Shown here piece by piece: positions 1 to 9,164 of a stretch of DNA of 53,602 nt. The DNA comes from an uncultured Lachnospiraceae bacterium. GTDB taxonomy: Bacteria > Bacillota > Clostridia > Lachnospirales > Lachnospiraceae. The stretch lies in assembly GCA_930972465.1 (NCBI GenBank), contig CAKNHF010000020.1, positions 1-53,602 of the forward strand, read 5' to 3'. Position 1 is the first letter of the stretch. The number at the start of each line of letters is the position of its first letter. A program made the translations under genes and the position numbers. Under the pieces are notes generated by a model. That model saw only the letters and a list, made by a program, of their open reading frames with translations. It was not told the DNA's origin and did not search any database.

Positions 1-51
1 TATGACCCTCTGCTTGTAAGGCAGATGCTCTCCCAGCTGAGCTAAGACCCC
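1..51 (-). tRNA. tRNA-Val (anticodon TAC), 3' part cut by window edge
   Basis: On the minus strand the sequence folds as the 5' two thirds of a tRNA: 7-nt acceptor strand GGGGTCT, TA at positions 8-9, D arm GCTC...GAGC, then anticodon stem TCTGC / GCAGA around the loop CTTACAA. The anticodon TAC reads valine codons. The variable loop starts with GGGTCA and the T arm and 3' acceptor strand lie beyond the left edge. A strong promoter lies just upstream, so this is probably the first gene of a tRNA transcript continuing out of the window. Confidence 0.93.
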
Positions 52-96
52 ATACTCTCTCGGGTTTTAAGTTTCTCACCCGCAACCCGCTTTGCT

Positions 97-126
97 ATTA
101 TACTATCATAATCCGCCAAATGTCAA
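97..126 (-). promoter_or_regulatory. Consensus sigma-A promoter of the tRNA-Val transcript
   Basis: Minus strand shows a perfect -35 TTGACA (121-126) and a perfect -10 TATAAT (97-102) with an 18-bp spacer, ending about 45 bp before the mature tRNA 5' end. A near-ideal promoter fits stable RNA. The rest of the 52-233 interval is AT-rich and holds no gene; a GC-rich hairpin near 188-222 after purL lacks a U tract, so I do not call it a terminator. Confidence 0.8.
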
Positions 127-233
127 CACTTTTTTGAAGATTTTTTTCAAATTTTCAAAACAATTCTCACAATTCCTTTTTCAGGGCAGGGATCTGTACT
201 TTCCAGACGCCTCCCCGCCCCGCATTCAGACTG

Positions 234-3200
234 TTATCTGAAATATTTTACTCCTGATTCAAAGATCTTCATATCCTGCTCACCGTAAATGTTTACCGCC
301 ACAGAATCGCCGCGGCGCTCGGAATGAGCCATCTTTCCGAGTATCCTTCCGTCCGGGCTCGTAATACCTTCAATTGCCCGATATGATCCATTCACGTTCC
401 ACTCTTCAGACATACTGATATTTCCTTCCGGATCACAGTACTGTGTAGCAACCTGTCCGTTTGCAAACAGTTTCTCCAGCCATTCTTCTCCGGCAACAAA
501 ACGGCCTTCTCCGTGGGAAGCCGGATTTGTATATACTCCGCCCAGATCTGCCTCCTGAAGCCATGGCGATTTATTTGTTACCACTTTTGTGTAAACCATT
601 TTTGATATATGACGTCCGATCGTATTATACGTCAGCGTCGGGGAATCTTCCTGCTGTCCGACAATCTTTCCATATGGTACAAGTCCAAGCTTGATAAGAG
701 CCTGGAAACCATTGCAAATTCCGAGTGCAAGACCGTCTCTCTCATTGATCAGCTTCTCAACCGCTTCTTTTATCTTTGCATTCTGAAAAGCTGTGGCAAA
801 GAACTTGGCAGATCCATCCGGCTCATCTCCTGCGCTGAATCCTCCCGGGAACATGATCATCTGGGCCTGTCCGATTGCTTTCTCAAATTCAGTCACGGAA
901 GCACGGATATCTTCAGCATCCAGATTACGGAAAACTCTGGTGATCACTTTCGCTCCGGCACGCTCAAACGCCCGCGCACTGTCATACTCGCAGTTTGTTC
1001 CCGGGAATACCGGAATAAATACCGTAGGCTGTGCAAGTTTATGGCTGCAGATATGGATATCGGAAGTATTGTACAGCTTTTCTTCGATCTTTTCCTGTGA
1101 ATCAGCAGGAGATTTTGTTGCAAACACCTTTTCAAGTGTCCCTGTCCACGCCTTCTCCGCCTCATCAAGTCCGATACTTGTGCTGCCATATTCAAAGCGC
1201 CCTCTGTCAGTCACTTCACCGATAACAGTATAAGTTATACTCAGATTGCCAACCTGGCCGTCAGGTACTTCGGCAATAATATCTCCGAACGCCGGCGCAA
1301 ACAAATCTCTGGGATCCAGATTATGCTCCAGCTTCACGCCCATGCCGTTGCCAAACGCCATCTTGCTCACCGCTGCTATCACACCGTGCCGGTCAAGAGC
1401 ATAAGCGGAAATAATGCGCCCGTTCCTGATATCGTCTGTAAATTTCCCATACTGTTCCAGTACTTTATCATAAACAGGAAGTTCATAGTCATCCCGCTCG
1501 ATTCTGAGCCACACAAGCTTATTTCCCGCTTTTTTAAGTTCGGGCGTAATAATATCCTTTTTCTCTGCCATATCCACCGCAAAAGAAACCAGTGTAGGAG
1601 GCACATCAATGTCCTGGAACGTTCCGGACATGCTGTCTTTTCCTCCGATGGAAGGAAGTCCGAAACCGATCTGAGCCGCATACGCCCCCAGCAGGGAAGC
1701 GAACGGCTGGCTCCACCTCTTCGGATCCTCTGTCATTCTCCTGAAGTATTCCTGGAAAGTAAAACGGATCTTGCTGTGATCTCCGCCCGATGCAACGATC
1801 TTGGCCACCGACTCAGTCACTGCATATACCGCACCGTGATACGGGCTCCAGCTGGACAGATAGGGATCAAATCCATAGCTCATCATGGAAACACTGTCTG
1901 TCTCGCCATTCTGTACCGGAACTTTAGCTACCATGGACTGTGTTTCTGTCATCTGGTATTTTCCTCCATGCGGCATAAACACAGACCCTGCTCCGATCGA
2001 GCCGTCAAACATTTCCACCAGTCCCTTCTGGGAACACACGTTAAGATCAGCCAGAGTGGAAAGCCACTTTTCTCTGACATCTCCGATTTCCATTCTGTTG
2101 AAGAGACTTCCGCTGCGCTCCGGCATCTCAACCTCCACGCCTGTCTCCTGATGTGCGCCATTTGTATTAAGAAACGCACGCGAAATATTAACGATCTCTT
2201 TTCCTCGCCAGATGAGCACAAGCCTTGGCTCTTCCGTAACGACTGCCACCTCAGTCGCCTCCAGATTTTCCTCTTTTGCATATACCATGAACTGTTCAAC
2301 GTCTTTCGGATCCACTACAACGGCCATTCTTTCCTGCGACTCTGAAATGGCGATCTCTGTTCCGTCAAGTCCGGCATATTTCTTTGGAACTTTATCGAGT
2401 TCCACTCTCAGTCCGTCTGCAAGTTCGCCGATTGCCACAGAGACTCCGCCCGCGCCGAAGTCATTGCACTTTTTAATCAGGCGGCTCACTTCCTCTCTTC
2501 GGAACAGACGCTGAATCTTGCGTTCCGTAGGCGGATTACCTTTCTGCACTTCCGCGCCGCATGTCTCAATCGACTCTTCTGTGTGGACCTTGGATGATCC
2601 TGTAGCACCGCCGCAGCCATCGCGTCCGGTACGTCCGCCAAGAAGGATAATGATATCACCGGGATCTGAATTTTCCCGAATAACAGCACGTCTCGGAGCA
2701 GCCCCGAGAACAGCTCCGATCTCCATTCTCTTTGCCACATAATCCGGGTGATAAATTTCTTTGACCGCTCCGGTAGCCAGGCCGATCTGATTTCCATATG
2801 AACTGTATCCGTGAGCAGCCTCTCTTACCAGTTTCTTCTGGGGAAGTTTTCCTTTCAGCGTCTCATTTGCCGAAACGGTCGGATCTGCGGCTCCCGTCAC
2901 ACGCATGGCCTGATATACATAGGTTCTTCCTGAGAGCGGATCCCTGATGGCACCGCCAAGGCATGTCGCCGCACCGCCGAAAGGTTCGATCTCTGTAGGA
3001 TGATTATGTGTCTCATTTTTAAAGTTGATCAGCCACTCTTCCTCTGCTCCGTCCACGCGGATCGGCACTACAATACTGCAGGCATTAATTTCATCAGATT
3101 CTTCCTGATCCGCAAGTTTTCCCTCTTTTTTGAGTCTCCTCATAGCCATCAGCGCAAGATCCATAAGACAGATAAACTTGTCGTCCCGTCCCGCAAATAT

Positions 3201-3989
3201 TTCATCGTGATCTCTGCGATACTGTTCATAAGTTGCAACGATAGGCTCTCTGTAGTCTCCATCGTCAAATTTTATCTCTTTCAGTTCCGTTGAAAACGTT
3301 GTGTGCCTGCAGTGATCTGACCAGTACGTATCGAGAACCCGGATCTCCGTCATAGTCGGGTCACGGTGTTCTTCACGGCTGAAGTAGTTCTGGATATGAA
3401 GGAAATCTTTAAAAGTCATGGCCAATCCCAGTGAATCATAAAGATTTTTCAGCTCCGCTTCCGGCATATCCTTGAATCCTTCAAACACTTTTATGTCCTC
3501 AGGCTCTTCAAACACTGCAACAAGTGTTTCCGGCTTCTCTTCCGCCGCTTCTCTGGAATCCACAGGATTGATACAGTGGTTCTTCACAGCCTGATATTCT
3601 TCTTCTGAAATATTTCCTTCTATGACATAAGTCACCGCGGTTCTGATAACCGGATTCTCATCTTCTCTGATGAAACGGATACACTGTTCCGCCGAATCCG
3701 CACGCTGGTCAAACTGCCCCGGCAGGAATTCAACCGAAAAGGTTCTGTCTCCGGAATTTACCGGAAACTTCTCCCTGTAAAGAATGTCAACCGGAGGCTC
3801 TGCAAATACTCCTCTGCAGGCCTGCTCGAATGTTTCATCCGTAATATTTTCCACATCGTAGCGTATCAGCACTCGTACTCCGGAAACACCCGTTATCCCG
3901 AGATAATGACGCAGTTCATGTCTCAGTTCCTTCGCCGTTACGCCAAACTCCGGTTTCTTCTCCACATACACACGTTTTACGTTACTCAT
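234..3989 (-). CDS. purL: Phosphoribosylformylglycinamidine synthase, single-chain
   Basis: Catalyses the ATP- and glutamine-dependent conversion of FGAR to FGAM in purine synthesis, in the cytoplasm. The 1251-residue chain has the order of large PurL: N-terminal PurS-like region, two AIRS-type halves (FKNETHNHPTEI; SIGGKDSMSG) and a C-terminal class I glutamine amidotransferase with nucleophile Cys in LGICNGFQ and a late HGEGRF motif. The reading frame opens further upstream, but ATG at 3989 is preceded by AGGAGA at good spacing and gives the usual start MSNVKRVYVEKK. Bacillus splits this enzyme into PurS, PurL and PurQ; the fused form is common in Clostridia. The neighbour upstream in the same direction (Lit-like) is 131 bp away, so purL may have its own promoter. 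No purine riboswitch is visible in that gap. Confidence 0.97.
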   Translation of the reverse strand: MSNVKRVYVEKKPEFGVTAKELRHELRHYLGITGVSGVRVLIRYDVENITDETFEQACRGVFAEPPVDILYREKFPVNSGDRTFSVEFLPGQFDQRADSAEQCIRFIREDENPVIRTAVTYVIEGNISEEEYQAVKNHCINPVDSREAAEEKPETLVAVFEEPEDIKVFEGFKDMPEAELKNLYDSLGLAMTFKDFLHIQNYFSREEHRDPTMTEIRVLDTYWSDHCRHTTFSTELKEIKFDDGDYREPIVATYEQYRRDHDEIFAGRDDKFICLMDLALMAMRRLKKEGKLADQEESDEINACSIVVPIRVDGAEEEWLINFKNETHNHPTEIEPFGGAATCLGGAIRDPLSGRTYVYQAMRVTGAADPTVSANETLKGKLPQKKLVREAAHGYSSYGNQIGLATGAVKEIYHPDYVAKRMEIGAVLGAAPRRAVIRENSDPGDIIILLGGRTGRDGCGGATGSSKVHTEESIETCGAEVQKGNPPTERKIQRLFRREEVSRLIKKCNDFGAGGVSVAIGELADGLRVELDKVPKKYAGLDGTEIAISESQERMAVVVDPKDVEQFMVYAKEENLEATEVAVVTEEPRLVLIWRGKEIVNISRAFLNTNGAHQETGVEVEMPERSGSLFNRMEIGDVREKWLSTLADLNVCSQKGLVEMFDGSIGAGSVFMPHGGKYQMTETQSMVAKVPVQNGETDSVSMMSYGFDPYLSSWSPYHGAVYAVTESVAKIVASGGDHSKIRFTFQEYFRRMTEDPKRWSQPFASLLGAYAAQIGFGLPSIGGKDSMSGTFQDIDVPPTLVSFAVDMAEKKDIITPELKKAGNKLVWLRIERDDYELPVYDKVLEQYGKFTDDIRNGRIISAYALDRHGVIAAVSKMAFGNGMGVKLEHNLDPRDLFAPAFGDIIAEVPDGQVGNLSITYTVIGEVTDRGRFEYGSTSIGLDEAEKAWTGTLEKVFATKSPADSQEKIEEKLYNTSDIHICSHKLAQPTVFIPVFPGTNCEYDSARAFERAGAKVITRVFRNLDAEDIRASVTEFEKAIGQAQMIMFPGGFSAGDEPDGSAKFFATAFQNAKIKEAVEKLINERDGLALGICNGFQALIKLGLVPYGKIVGQQEDSPTLTYNTIGRHISKMVYTKVVTNKSPWLQEADLGGVYTNPASHGEGRFVAGEEWLEKLFANGQVATQYCDPEGNISMSEEWNVNGSYRAIEGITSPDGRILGKMAHSERRGDSVAVNIYGEQDMKIFESGVKYFR

Positions 3990-4120
3990 AAGCAATCTCC
4001 TTTGCATCTTAGATTCCGCACAGTATATCTGCGCAGTCTGCCAACAATCTGCTGTGTTTATCGTACCATATTTTTCTTCATTAGTGAAATTAATATACTT
4101 AATCTTTCTGATAAGCACAT

Positions 4121-4810
4121 CTAATCATTTTTCTTATGCACCTTTCCGGCTATCAGACTGAAGACAAAAAGAATAAGCAGACTTCCGACGAACAGAATTC
4201 CTATTCTCGCAACCATATCCGCAAAAAGTCCCTCCGGAAGCATGCGTATCATATAGTCTTCCGCCGGGTCAAACAGCCAGAGGTCATTATCAAAGAAAAT
4301 ATGGTGGAATTCGACAAATACTGCATTGAAATCTACTGCGCATGCGATTCCCAGCAGAATGGCCAGTACTCCCACAATAGCCAGAGCAACCTGATAACAT
4401 CTTGGGATAATCTTCTTCCAGTCTGCCCTGGAAATAAACAGAAAGAGCAGACATAAAACTGCTGCTGCAGCCGCCCCGAGTCTGATATCGAGTCCCCCGA
4501 TAAAAAGATCCCTGACTTCAGCCATATGGAATCTGTCCTGTTCATTGAAAAAGTCCTGTTCCTTTCCTTCTACTGTGGTAATGACTGACAGCTCGTCCCT
4601 GTCTCCACGAAGATATGCCATCATTTCACGGGTAACATACATGGTATCATCCATCGTCATATCAAGCTCGGACAACACATCGTACTTTTCATATTCTCTC
4701 TCGTACACTCCGAAATCCGCGTACATTGCCACTTCAAAACTGGTGATCAGCAGGACCGCCATTATCGAAAACGCGAGAAGCATACCCGCGATCCACTGAA
4801 TTTTCTTCAT
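4121..4810 (-). CDS. TIGR01906/DUF1461 membrane protein, Lit-like
   Basis: A 229-residue integral membrane protein with four predicted transmembrane segments (about 8-28, 110-127, 140-160, 203-222) and a large extracytoplasmic loop after the first. It carries the family signature: a His in FHMAEV (His95) and the block FHHIFFDNDLW (His169/170) followed by DP. TIGR01906/DUF1461 includes the lipoprotein intramolecular transacylase Lit of Enterococcus and Bacillus cereus, which moves an acyl chain onto the lipoprotein N-terminal amine; two conserved histidines are catalytic there. That this protein is a transacylase is inference from family and histidines; other members are uncharacterised. It is divergent from the LysR gene and upstream of purL. 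Confidence 0.7.
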   Translation of the reverse strand: MKKIQWIAGMLLAFSIMAVLLITSFEVAMYADFGVYEREYEKYDVLSELDMTMDDTMYVTREMMAYLRGDRDELSVITTVEGKEQDFFNEQDRFHMAEVRDLFIGGLDIRLGAAAAAVLCLLFLFISRADWKKIIPRCYQVALAIVGVLAILLGIACAVDFNAVFVEFHHIFFDNDLWLFDPAEDYMIRMLPEGLFADMVARIGILFVGSLLILFVFSLIAGKVHKKND

Positions 4811-4867
4811 CTGATTTCCAACCTTTCTCCATAAATTGTAACGATATAAAATAATTTATATCCTCCA

Positions 4868-4896
4868 TTGTAATCCCCTCCCTTTTCGCTTATAAT
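4868..4896 (+). promoter_or_regulatory. Promoter of the LysR-type regulator gene
   Basis: TTGTAA (4868-4873), 17-bp spacer, perfect TATAAT (4891-4896), about 30 bp before the regulator's ATG. The divergent Lit-like gene shares this intergenic region, so self-regulation or control of that gene by the LysR protein is possible. Confidence 0.75.
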
Positions 4897-4925
4897 ACAA
4901 TCAGTACTTATTAGGAGGTCTTATA

Positions 4926-5813
4926 ATGATGGATATCAATTATGAATTATATAAAGTATTCTACCATGTCGCATCAACACTCAATTTTTCCGAGGCATCA
5001 AAGCAGCTTTTCATTTCACAGTCTGCAGTCAGCCAGTCCATCAAAACACTGGAACGCAAGCTGGATCAGGTCCTGTTCATACGCAGCACGAAAAAAGTAC
5101 AGCTTACTCCGGAAGGGGAAATACTGATGCGGCATATCGAACCTGCCATGAATCTGATACAGAAGGGCGAGGCCCAGCTCCTCGAAGCCGCATCCACCGG
5201 AGGACAGATCCGTATCGGAGCAAGCGATACAATCTGCAGATATTTTCTTATCCCGTATCTGAAGCGCTTTCACCAGTCGTTTCCAAACGCGCATATCAAA
5301 GTTGTAAACCAGACTTCCGTAAAATGTGCAGAACTGCTGAAGAACGGTCTTGTCGATCTTGTTGTCGTCAATTATCCAAACAACTATCTCGGCAGTACTT
5401 CATCCATCATCAAGATAAAAAGCTTCCGAGATGTATTCATAGCCGGAGACGCTTTTGAGGAGCTGCGCGGCAGAAAACTTACTTTCCGCCAGCTTATCAG
5501 ATATCCCATATTGATGCTTGATAAAAACAGTACTACGAACGAATTTCTCCATCAGCTCTTTCAGCAGCATCAGCTTGATCTGGTCCCCGAGATCGAACTT
5601 ACCAGCAACGATCTGCTCATAGATCTTGCACGCATCGGACTTGGAATCGCCTTCATCCCGGATTACTGCATAACGGAAGGCACCGAAGGAATTTACGTGC
5701 TGGATACAAAAGAAGAGCTGCCGGAAAGAGAACTGGTCATCGCCTACAATGAGCACCTGCCTCTCTCCCGGGCGTCACAGGAATTTCTCGGCTATTTTTC
5801 TCCGGGGATCTGA
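4926..5813 (+). CDS. LysR family transcriptional regulator
   Basis: A 295-residue regulator with the N-terminal winged helix-turn-helix of the family (residues 1-60, with ISQSAVSQSIKTLE as recognition segment) and a C-terminal periplasmic-binding-protein-like effector domain (about 90-290). ATG at 4926 has AGGAGG seven bases upstream. The effector cannot be read from sequence. It is transcribed away from the Lit-like gene and purL, the classical arrangement for a LysR regulator acting on a divergent neighbour, but neither is a typical LysR target, so the regulon is open. Confidence 0.92.
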   Translation: MMDINYELYKVFYHVASTLNFSEASKQLFISQSAVSQSIKTLERKLDQVLFIRSTKKVQLTPEGEILMRHIEPAMNLIQKGEAQLLEAASTGGQIRIGASDTICRYFLIPYLKRFHQSFPNAHIKVVNQTSVKCAELLKNGLVDLVVVNYPNNYLGSTSSIIKIKSFRDVFIAGDAFEELRGRKLTFRQLIRYPILMLDKNSTTNEFLHQLFQQHQLDLVPEIELTSNDLLIDLARIGLGIAFIPDYCITEGTEGIYVLDTKEELPERELVIAYNEHLPLSRASQEFLGYFSPGI

Positions 5814-5818
5814 TAACA

Positions 5819-5852
5819 GGAGATTCCCTTTGTTAGTACGGATTCTCCTTTT
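5819..5852 (+). terminator. Weak intrinsic terminator after lysR
   Basis: GGAGATTCC (5819-5827) pairs with GGATTCTCC (5840-5848) with one T-T mismatch, followed by TTTT on the plus strand. It lies on the stop codon end of the convergent helicase gene, so it would serve only the rightward transcript. Confidence 0.45.
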
Positions 5853-8223
5853 CAAGCCTCTTCCAGAATTCTTTCATATATCTTTCCGCATCAGAAACCG
5901 TACAGGATCTCCACGAACTCCATTCCCTGGGGAAAAGCCCTCTGTACTGCTGCTGAAGGAATCGGTCGTCGAGAAGGAGAATGACTCCCCTGTCTTTCTC
6001 TGTCCGGATTACTCTTCCTGCGGACTGAAGTACTTTATTCATCCCGGGATATCGATACGCATAGTCAAATCCCTGCATATCTTTTCTGTCAAAATAATTC
6101 CTGATGATCTCTCTCTCGTTGCATATCTGAGGAAGTCCCGTTCCAACTATCACAGCACCGATCAGACGGTCTTCCGCCAGATCAATTCCTTCAGAAAAAA
6201 TCCCGCCCATAACACAGAAACCGACCAGGCTGCAATTTCTTTCCTTTTCAAACTCCTGCAGGAACTTTTCCTTCTCGGGTTCCTCCATGAACTGTGTCTG
6301 TTTAACAATATCTGTGTCTGTTTCCACCTCTTCAAAACAGTCGAATACGTCTTCCATAAACCGGTAGGAAGGAAAAAAGGCCATATAATTGCCCTTCCTG
6401 GATCGAGCCGCAGCCGCAATATACCCGGCTATCTTCAAATACATATCTCTTCCCCGGCGAGTATATCTGGTACTCACATCCCGCCCGATCAGCAAGAGTC
6501 TGTTTTCACACGGGAAAGGAGATTCCGCATACACTGCATAATCATCAGTCTGAACTGAAAGCAGCTTTTTGTAATAATGAATGGGCAGAAGCGTGGCGGA
6601 GAAAAAAACCGTACTGTTTCCATACTCCAGATAATTTTGAAGATTAACCGCCGGATTTACACATGACAATTTTACCCGAAATCGTCCGTCGGCCTCAAGC
6701 TCCGTATAAATCACATAATTTTCATCAATGACATCATGTATATTAAGGAACCCTCTGACCTGAAAATAAAGATCCAGTACGAGTTCTCTCACCTCTCCAT
6801 CCTGATATTCCTCCAGAAACCTTTCCATTTCGGTGAGAACGTTCATAAGCTTCAGGGCAAGATGGGACACGCTGTCAATTTCCCTGCAGGACTCGCATTC
6901 TCTTTTCAGTTCCAGCATAAGTCTGTTGGTCTCATCCAGTCTTCTGGCCAGTTTTCCGTCAAACGCCTTCACCTGTTTTCTGACAGAGAGGATATCCTCT
7001 TTGCAGAGCGACGCACTGTACATCTCTCTGCCCCGCTCCACAAGATTATGCGCCTCATCAATCAGAAAAATATATCCGCCGCCCGAACCGTCAGAAAAAA
7101 AACGTTTTAGGTGTGCATTGGGATCGAAGACATAGTTATAGTCGCAGATAACGGCGTCTGCCCAGACTGAGACATCCAGAGAGAGCTCAAAAGGGCAGAC
7201 ATGAAATTTTTTTGCCTGTCTTTCCAGCGCTTCTCTGCTCATGTCCTTGCTGTTCGATATCATATCAAACACAGCGTCATTCACCCTGTCAAAATGGCCT
7301 TTCGCGTATGGGCAGGCATCCGGATTGCATTCCGTAGCTTCACAGAAACATATCTTATCCTTGGCCGTAAGTGTGATTACATTAAGATTCAGCGCCTGTT
7401 TTTTCAGTGTCCTGAAGGCCTGTTCTGCCACTGTTCTTGTAATTGTCTTGGCAGTAAGATAAAAAATCTTATCTCCCAGTTCCTCTCCGATCGCTTTCAG
7501 TGCCGGGAAAACAACGGCCATGGTTTTCCCGACTCCTGTTGGAGCCTGGATAAAAAGCTTTTTCTTTCTCATGATCGTCCGGTAAACAGAAGCTGCCAGC
7601 TTATACTGTCCTTCGCGATATGAAAAAGGAAATTCCAGATTCTTAATGGATCTGTTTCTCTTTGCTCTCCATTCGATCTGGAACTGCGCCCACTTCTTAT
7701 ATTGATCTATCAATCCCTCAAACCATGTTCTGAGTTCTTCATATGTATATTCCCGCACAAAGCGTTTTATCTCTTCAGTGTCCAGATGACAATATGTCAT
7801 CTGGACACTGATTTTATCTGCTTTATTCTGTTCTGTGTAGATGTATGCATAACACATGGCCTGTGCCAGGTGAATCCCGATCGGCTCTCTGATATATTCC
7901 AGATCTCTCAGGACTCCCTTTATTTCATCGACGGTGACCAGAGATTGTCTCCCGTCTTCTCTGACGATGATTCCGTCTGCCCTGCCTTCCAGCTGAATCC
8001 GGAACCCATCACAGGGAATGATGATCTTCAGCGGCACCTCCGCGTGATATTGAGGTCCCATCTGTCGCTGTATCTTTCTGTGGATTCTTCCTCCGCGGAG
8101 CATGGCGTCTTTATCAGTTCCTCCTGAAACACGGTTGTCAATGTCTCCTTCCCTGAGGATAAACTCGACCAGATTTCTGACCGAGATACGCACTGTCCGC
8201 TCCTCATCTCTTATACCGCTCAT
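5833..8223 (-). CDS. XPD/DinG-type helicase with N-terminal PD-(D/E)XK nuclease-like domain
   Basis: A 796-residue predicted DNA-processing protein. Residues about 45-130 resemble a PD-(D/E)XK nuclease core (H48, D83 in EGRADG, E100-x-K102 in VDEIKG). A superfamily 2 helicase follows: Walker A APTGVGKT (227-234), DEAH box (389-392) and C-terminal motifs including QSAGRVIR. Cysteines at 292/294, 299, 304 and 343 sit where XPD/DinG proteins hold a 4Fe-4S cluster. It probably unwinds DNA 5' to 3' and may also cut it. The start overlaps the slipin stop as ATGA with only a weak ribosome site, suggesting translational coupling. A joint task with the membrane pair upstream is not obvious. The family is recurrent in Clostridia but lacks a settled name. 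Confidence 0.88.
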   Translation of the reverse strand: MSGIRDEERTVRISVRNLVEFILREGDIDNRVSGGTDKDAMLRGGRIHRKIQRQMGPQYHAEVPLKIIIPCDGFRIQLEGRADGIIVREDGRQSLVTVDEIKGVLRDLEYIREPIGIHLAQAMCYAYIYTEQNKADKISVQMTYCHLDTEEIKRFVREYTYEELRTWFEGLIDQYKKWAQFQIEWRAKRNRSIKNLEFPFSYREGQYKLAASVYRTIMRKKKLFIQAPTGVGKTMAVVFPALKAIGEELGDKIFYLTAKTITRTVAEQAFRTLKKQALNLNVITLTAKDKICFCEATECNPDACPYAKGHFDRVNDAVFDMISNSKDMSREALERQAKKFHVCPFELSLDVSVWADAVICDYNYVFDPNAHLKRFFSDGSGGGYIFLIDEAHNLVERGREMYSASLCKEDILSVRKQVKAFDGKLARRLDETNRLMLELKRECESCREIDSVSHLALKLMNVLTEMERFLEEYQDGEVRELVLDLYFQVRGFLNIHDVIDENYVIYTELEADGRFRVKLSCVNPAVNLQNYLEYGNSTVFFSATLLPIHYYKKLLSVQTDDYAVYAESPFPCENRLLLIGRDVSTRYTRRGRDMYLKIAGYIAAAARSRKGNYMAFFPSYRFMEDVFDCFEEVETDTDIVKQTQFMEEPEKEKFLQEFEKERNCSLVGFCVMGGIFSEGIDLAEDRLIGAVIVGTGLPQICNEREIIRNYFDRKDMQGFDYAYRYPGMNKVLQSAGRVIRTEKDRGVILLLDDRFLQQQYRGLFPREWSSWRSCTVSDAERYMKEFWKRLEKENPY

Positions 8224-9164
8224 TCCGTCTTGTCCAGCCTGGCCACTTCAGCTATTGTCTTGGTCAGTCCGGCAATGCCCTGAAGTTCTGACGGAATAAT
8301 AATCTTGGTCGCTTTCCCGTCTGCAGCCTTGACAAAAGCCTCCAGACTCTTAAGAGTAAGAACCGCATCATCTGCTCCCGCATTTTTAATATATTCGATT
8401 CCTTCCGCTGTAGCTTTCTGAACAGTCCGTATAGCCTCAGCCTGTCCTTCCGCCTCCTTGATTCTCTTCTGTTTCTCAGCTTCCGCATTCAGAATTGCGG
8501 CCTGTTTTGAAGCTTCCGCTTCCAGAATAACAGACTCTTTTTCTCCTTCGGCCACAAGAATAGTCGATTTCTTTTCTCCTTCAGCGCGCAGGATTGCTTC
8601 TCTTCTCTCACGTTCCGCCTTCATCTGTTTTTCCATGGCGTCCTGAATCGCCTTCGGAGGCATGATGTTCTTAAGCTCAACCCGGTTTACCTTGATCCCC
8701 CATTCATCTGTGGCAATATCCAGAATTGTTCGCATCTTTGAATTGATCGTCTCACGCGAGGTAAGCGTCTCATCAAGTTCCAGATCACCAATAATATTTC
8801 GGAGCGTTGTCGCCGTAAGATTCTCGATAGCCGAAATCGGACTTTCAACGCCGTACGCATATTTCTTCGGATCCGTTATCTGAAAAAAGATAACCGTATC
8901 AATCTGCATGGTGACATTATCTTTTGTAATTACCGCCTGCGGCTCAAAATCCACCACCTGTTCTTTGAGAGAAACTTTCTTGGCCACCCTGTCAAGTATG
9001 GGGACTTTGAAATGGAGACCAACACTCCATGTCTCTTTATAGCCTCCAAGTCTCTCAAGCACAAATGCATGTGCCTGCGGCACGATCCTGATATTTGTAA
9101 CCAGAAGGAACAGTATAATGATCAGAATCAGCACCCCTATTACTATCCATACTGCAGCATTCAT
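8220..9164 (-). CDS. Slipin/stomatin-like SPFH (Band 7) protein
   Basis: A 314-residue protein with one N-terminal transmembrane segment (3-27), an SPFH domain (about 28-190, with SLKEQVVDFEPQ and TLRNIIGDLELDETL) and an Ala/Glu/Lys-rich coiled coil (about 185-260). It resembles YbbK/QmcA paraslipins, which oligomerise on the inner face of the membrane and are linked to membrane microdomains and protein quality control. Its ATG overlaps the nfeD stop with GAGGAGG just upstream. The nfeD-slipin pairing is a well-known conserved partnership and supports both calls. Confidence 0.93.
   Translation of the reverse strand: MNAAVWIVIGVLILIIILFLLVTNIRIVPQAHAFVLERLGGYKETWSVGLHFKVPILDRVAKKVSLKEQVVDFEPQAVITKDNVTMQIDTVIFFQITDPKKYAYGVESPISAIENLTATTLRNIIGDLELDETLTSRETINSKMRTILDIATDEWGIKVNRVELKNIMPPKAIQDAMEKQMKAERERREAILRAEGEKKSTILVAEGEKESVILEAEASKQAAILNAEAEKQKRIKEAEGQAEAIRTVQKATAEGIEYIKNAGADDAVLTLKSLEAFVKAADGKATKIIIPSELQGIAGLTKTIAEVARLDKTE

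Noticed and set aside
188-222. Intrinsic terminator after purL
   Set aside because: A GC-rich stem with wobble pairs can be drawn, but no U tract follows in the leftward RNA.
1323-2345. 340-codon open frame on the plus strand inside purL
   Set aside because: Antisense to a strongly conserved gene, low-complexity composition and no start signal.
3990-4120. Purine riboswitch upstream of purL
   Set aside because: The interval is AT-rich and shows neither the three-way junction nor the conserved loops of the purine aptamer.
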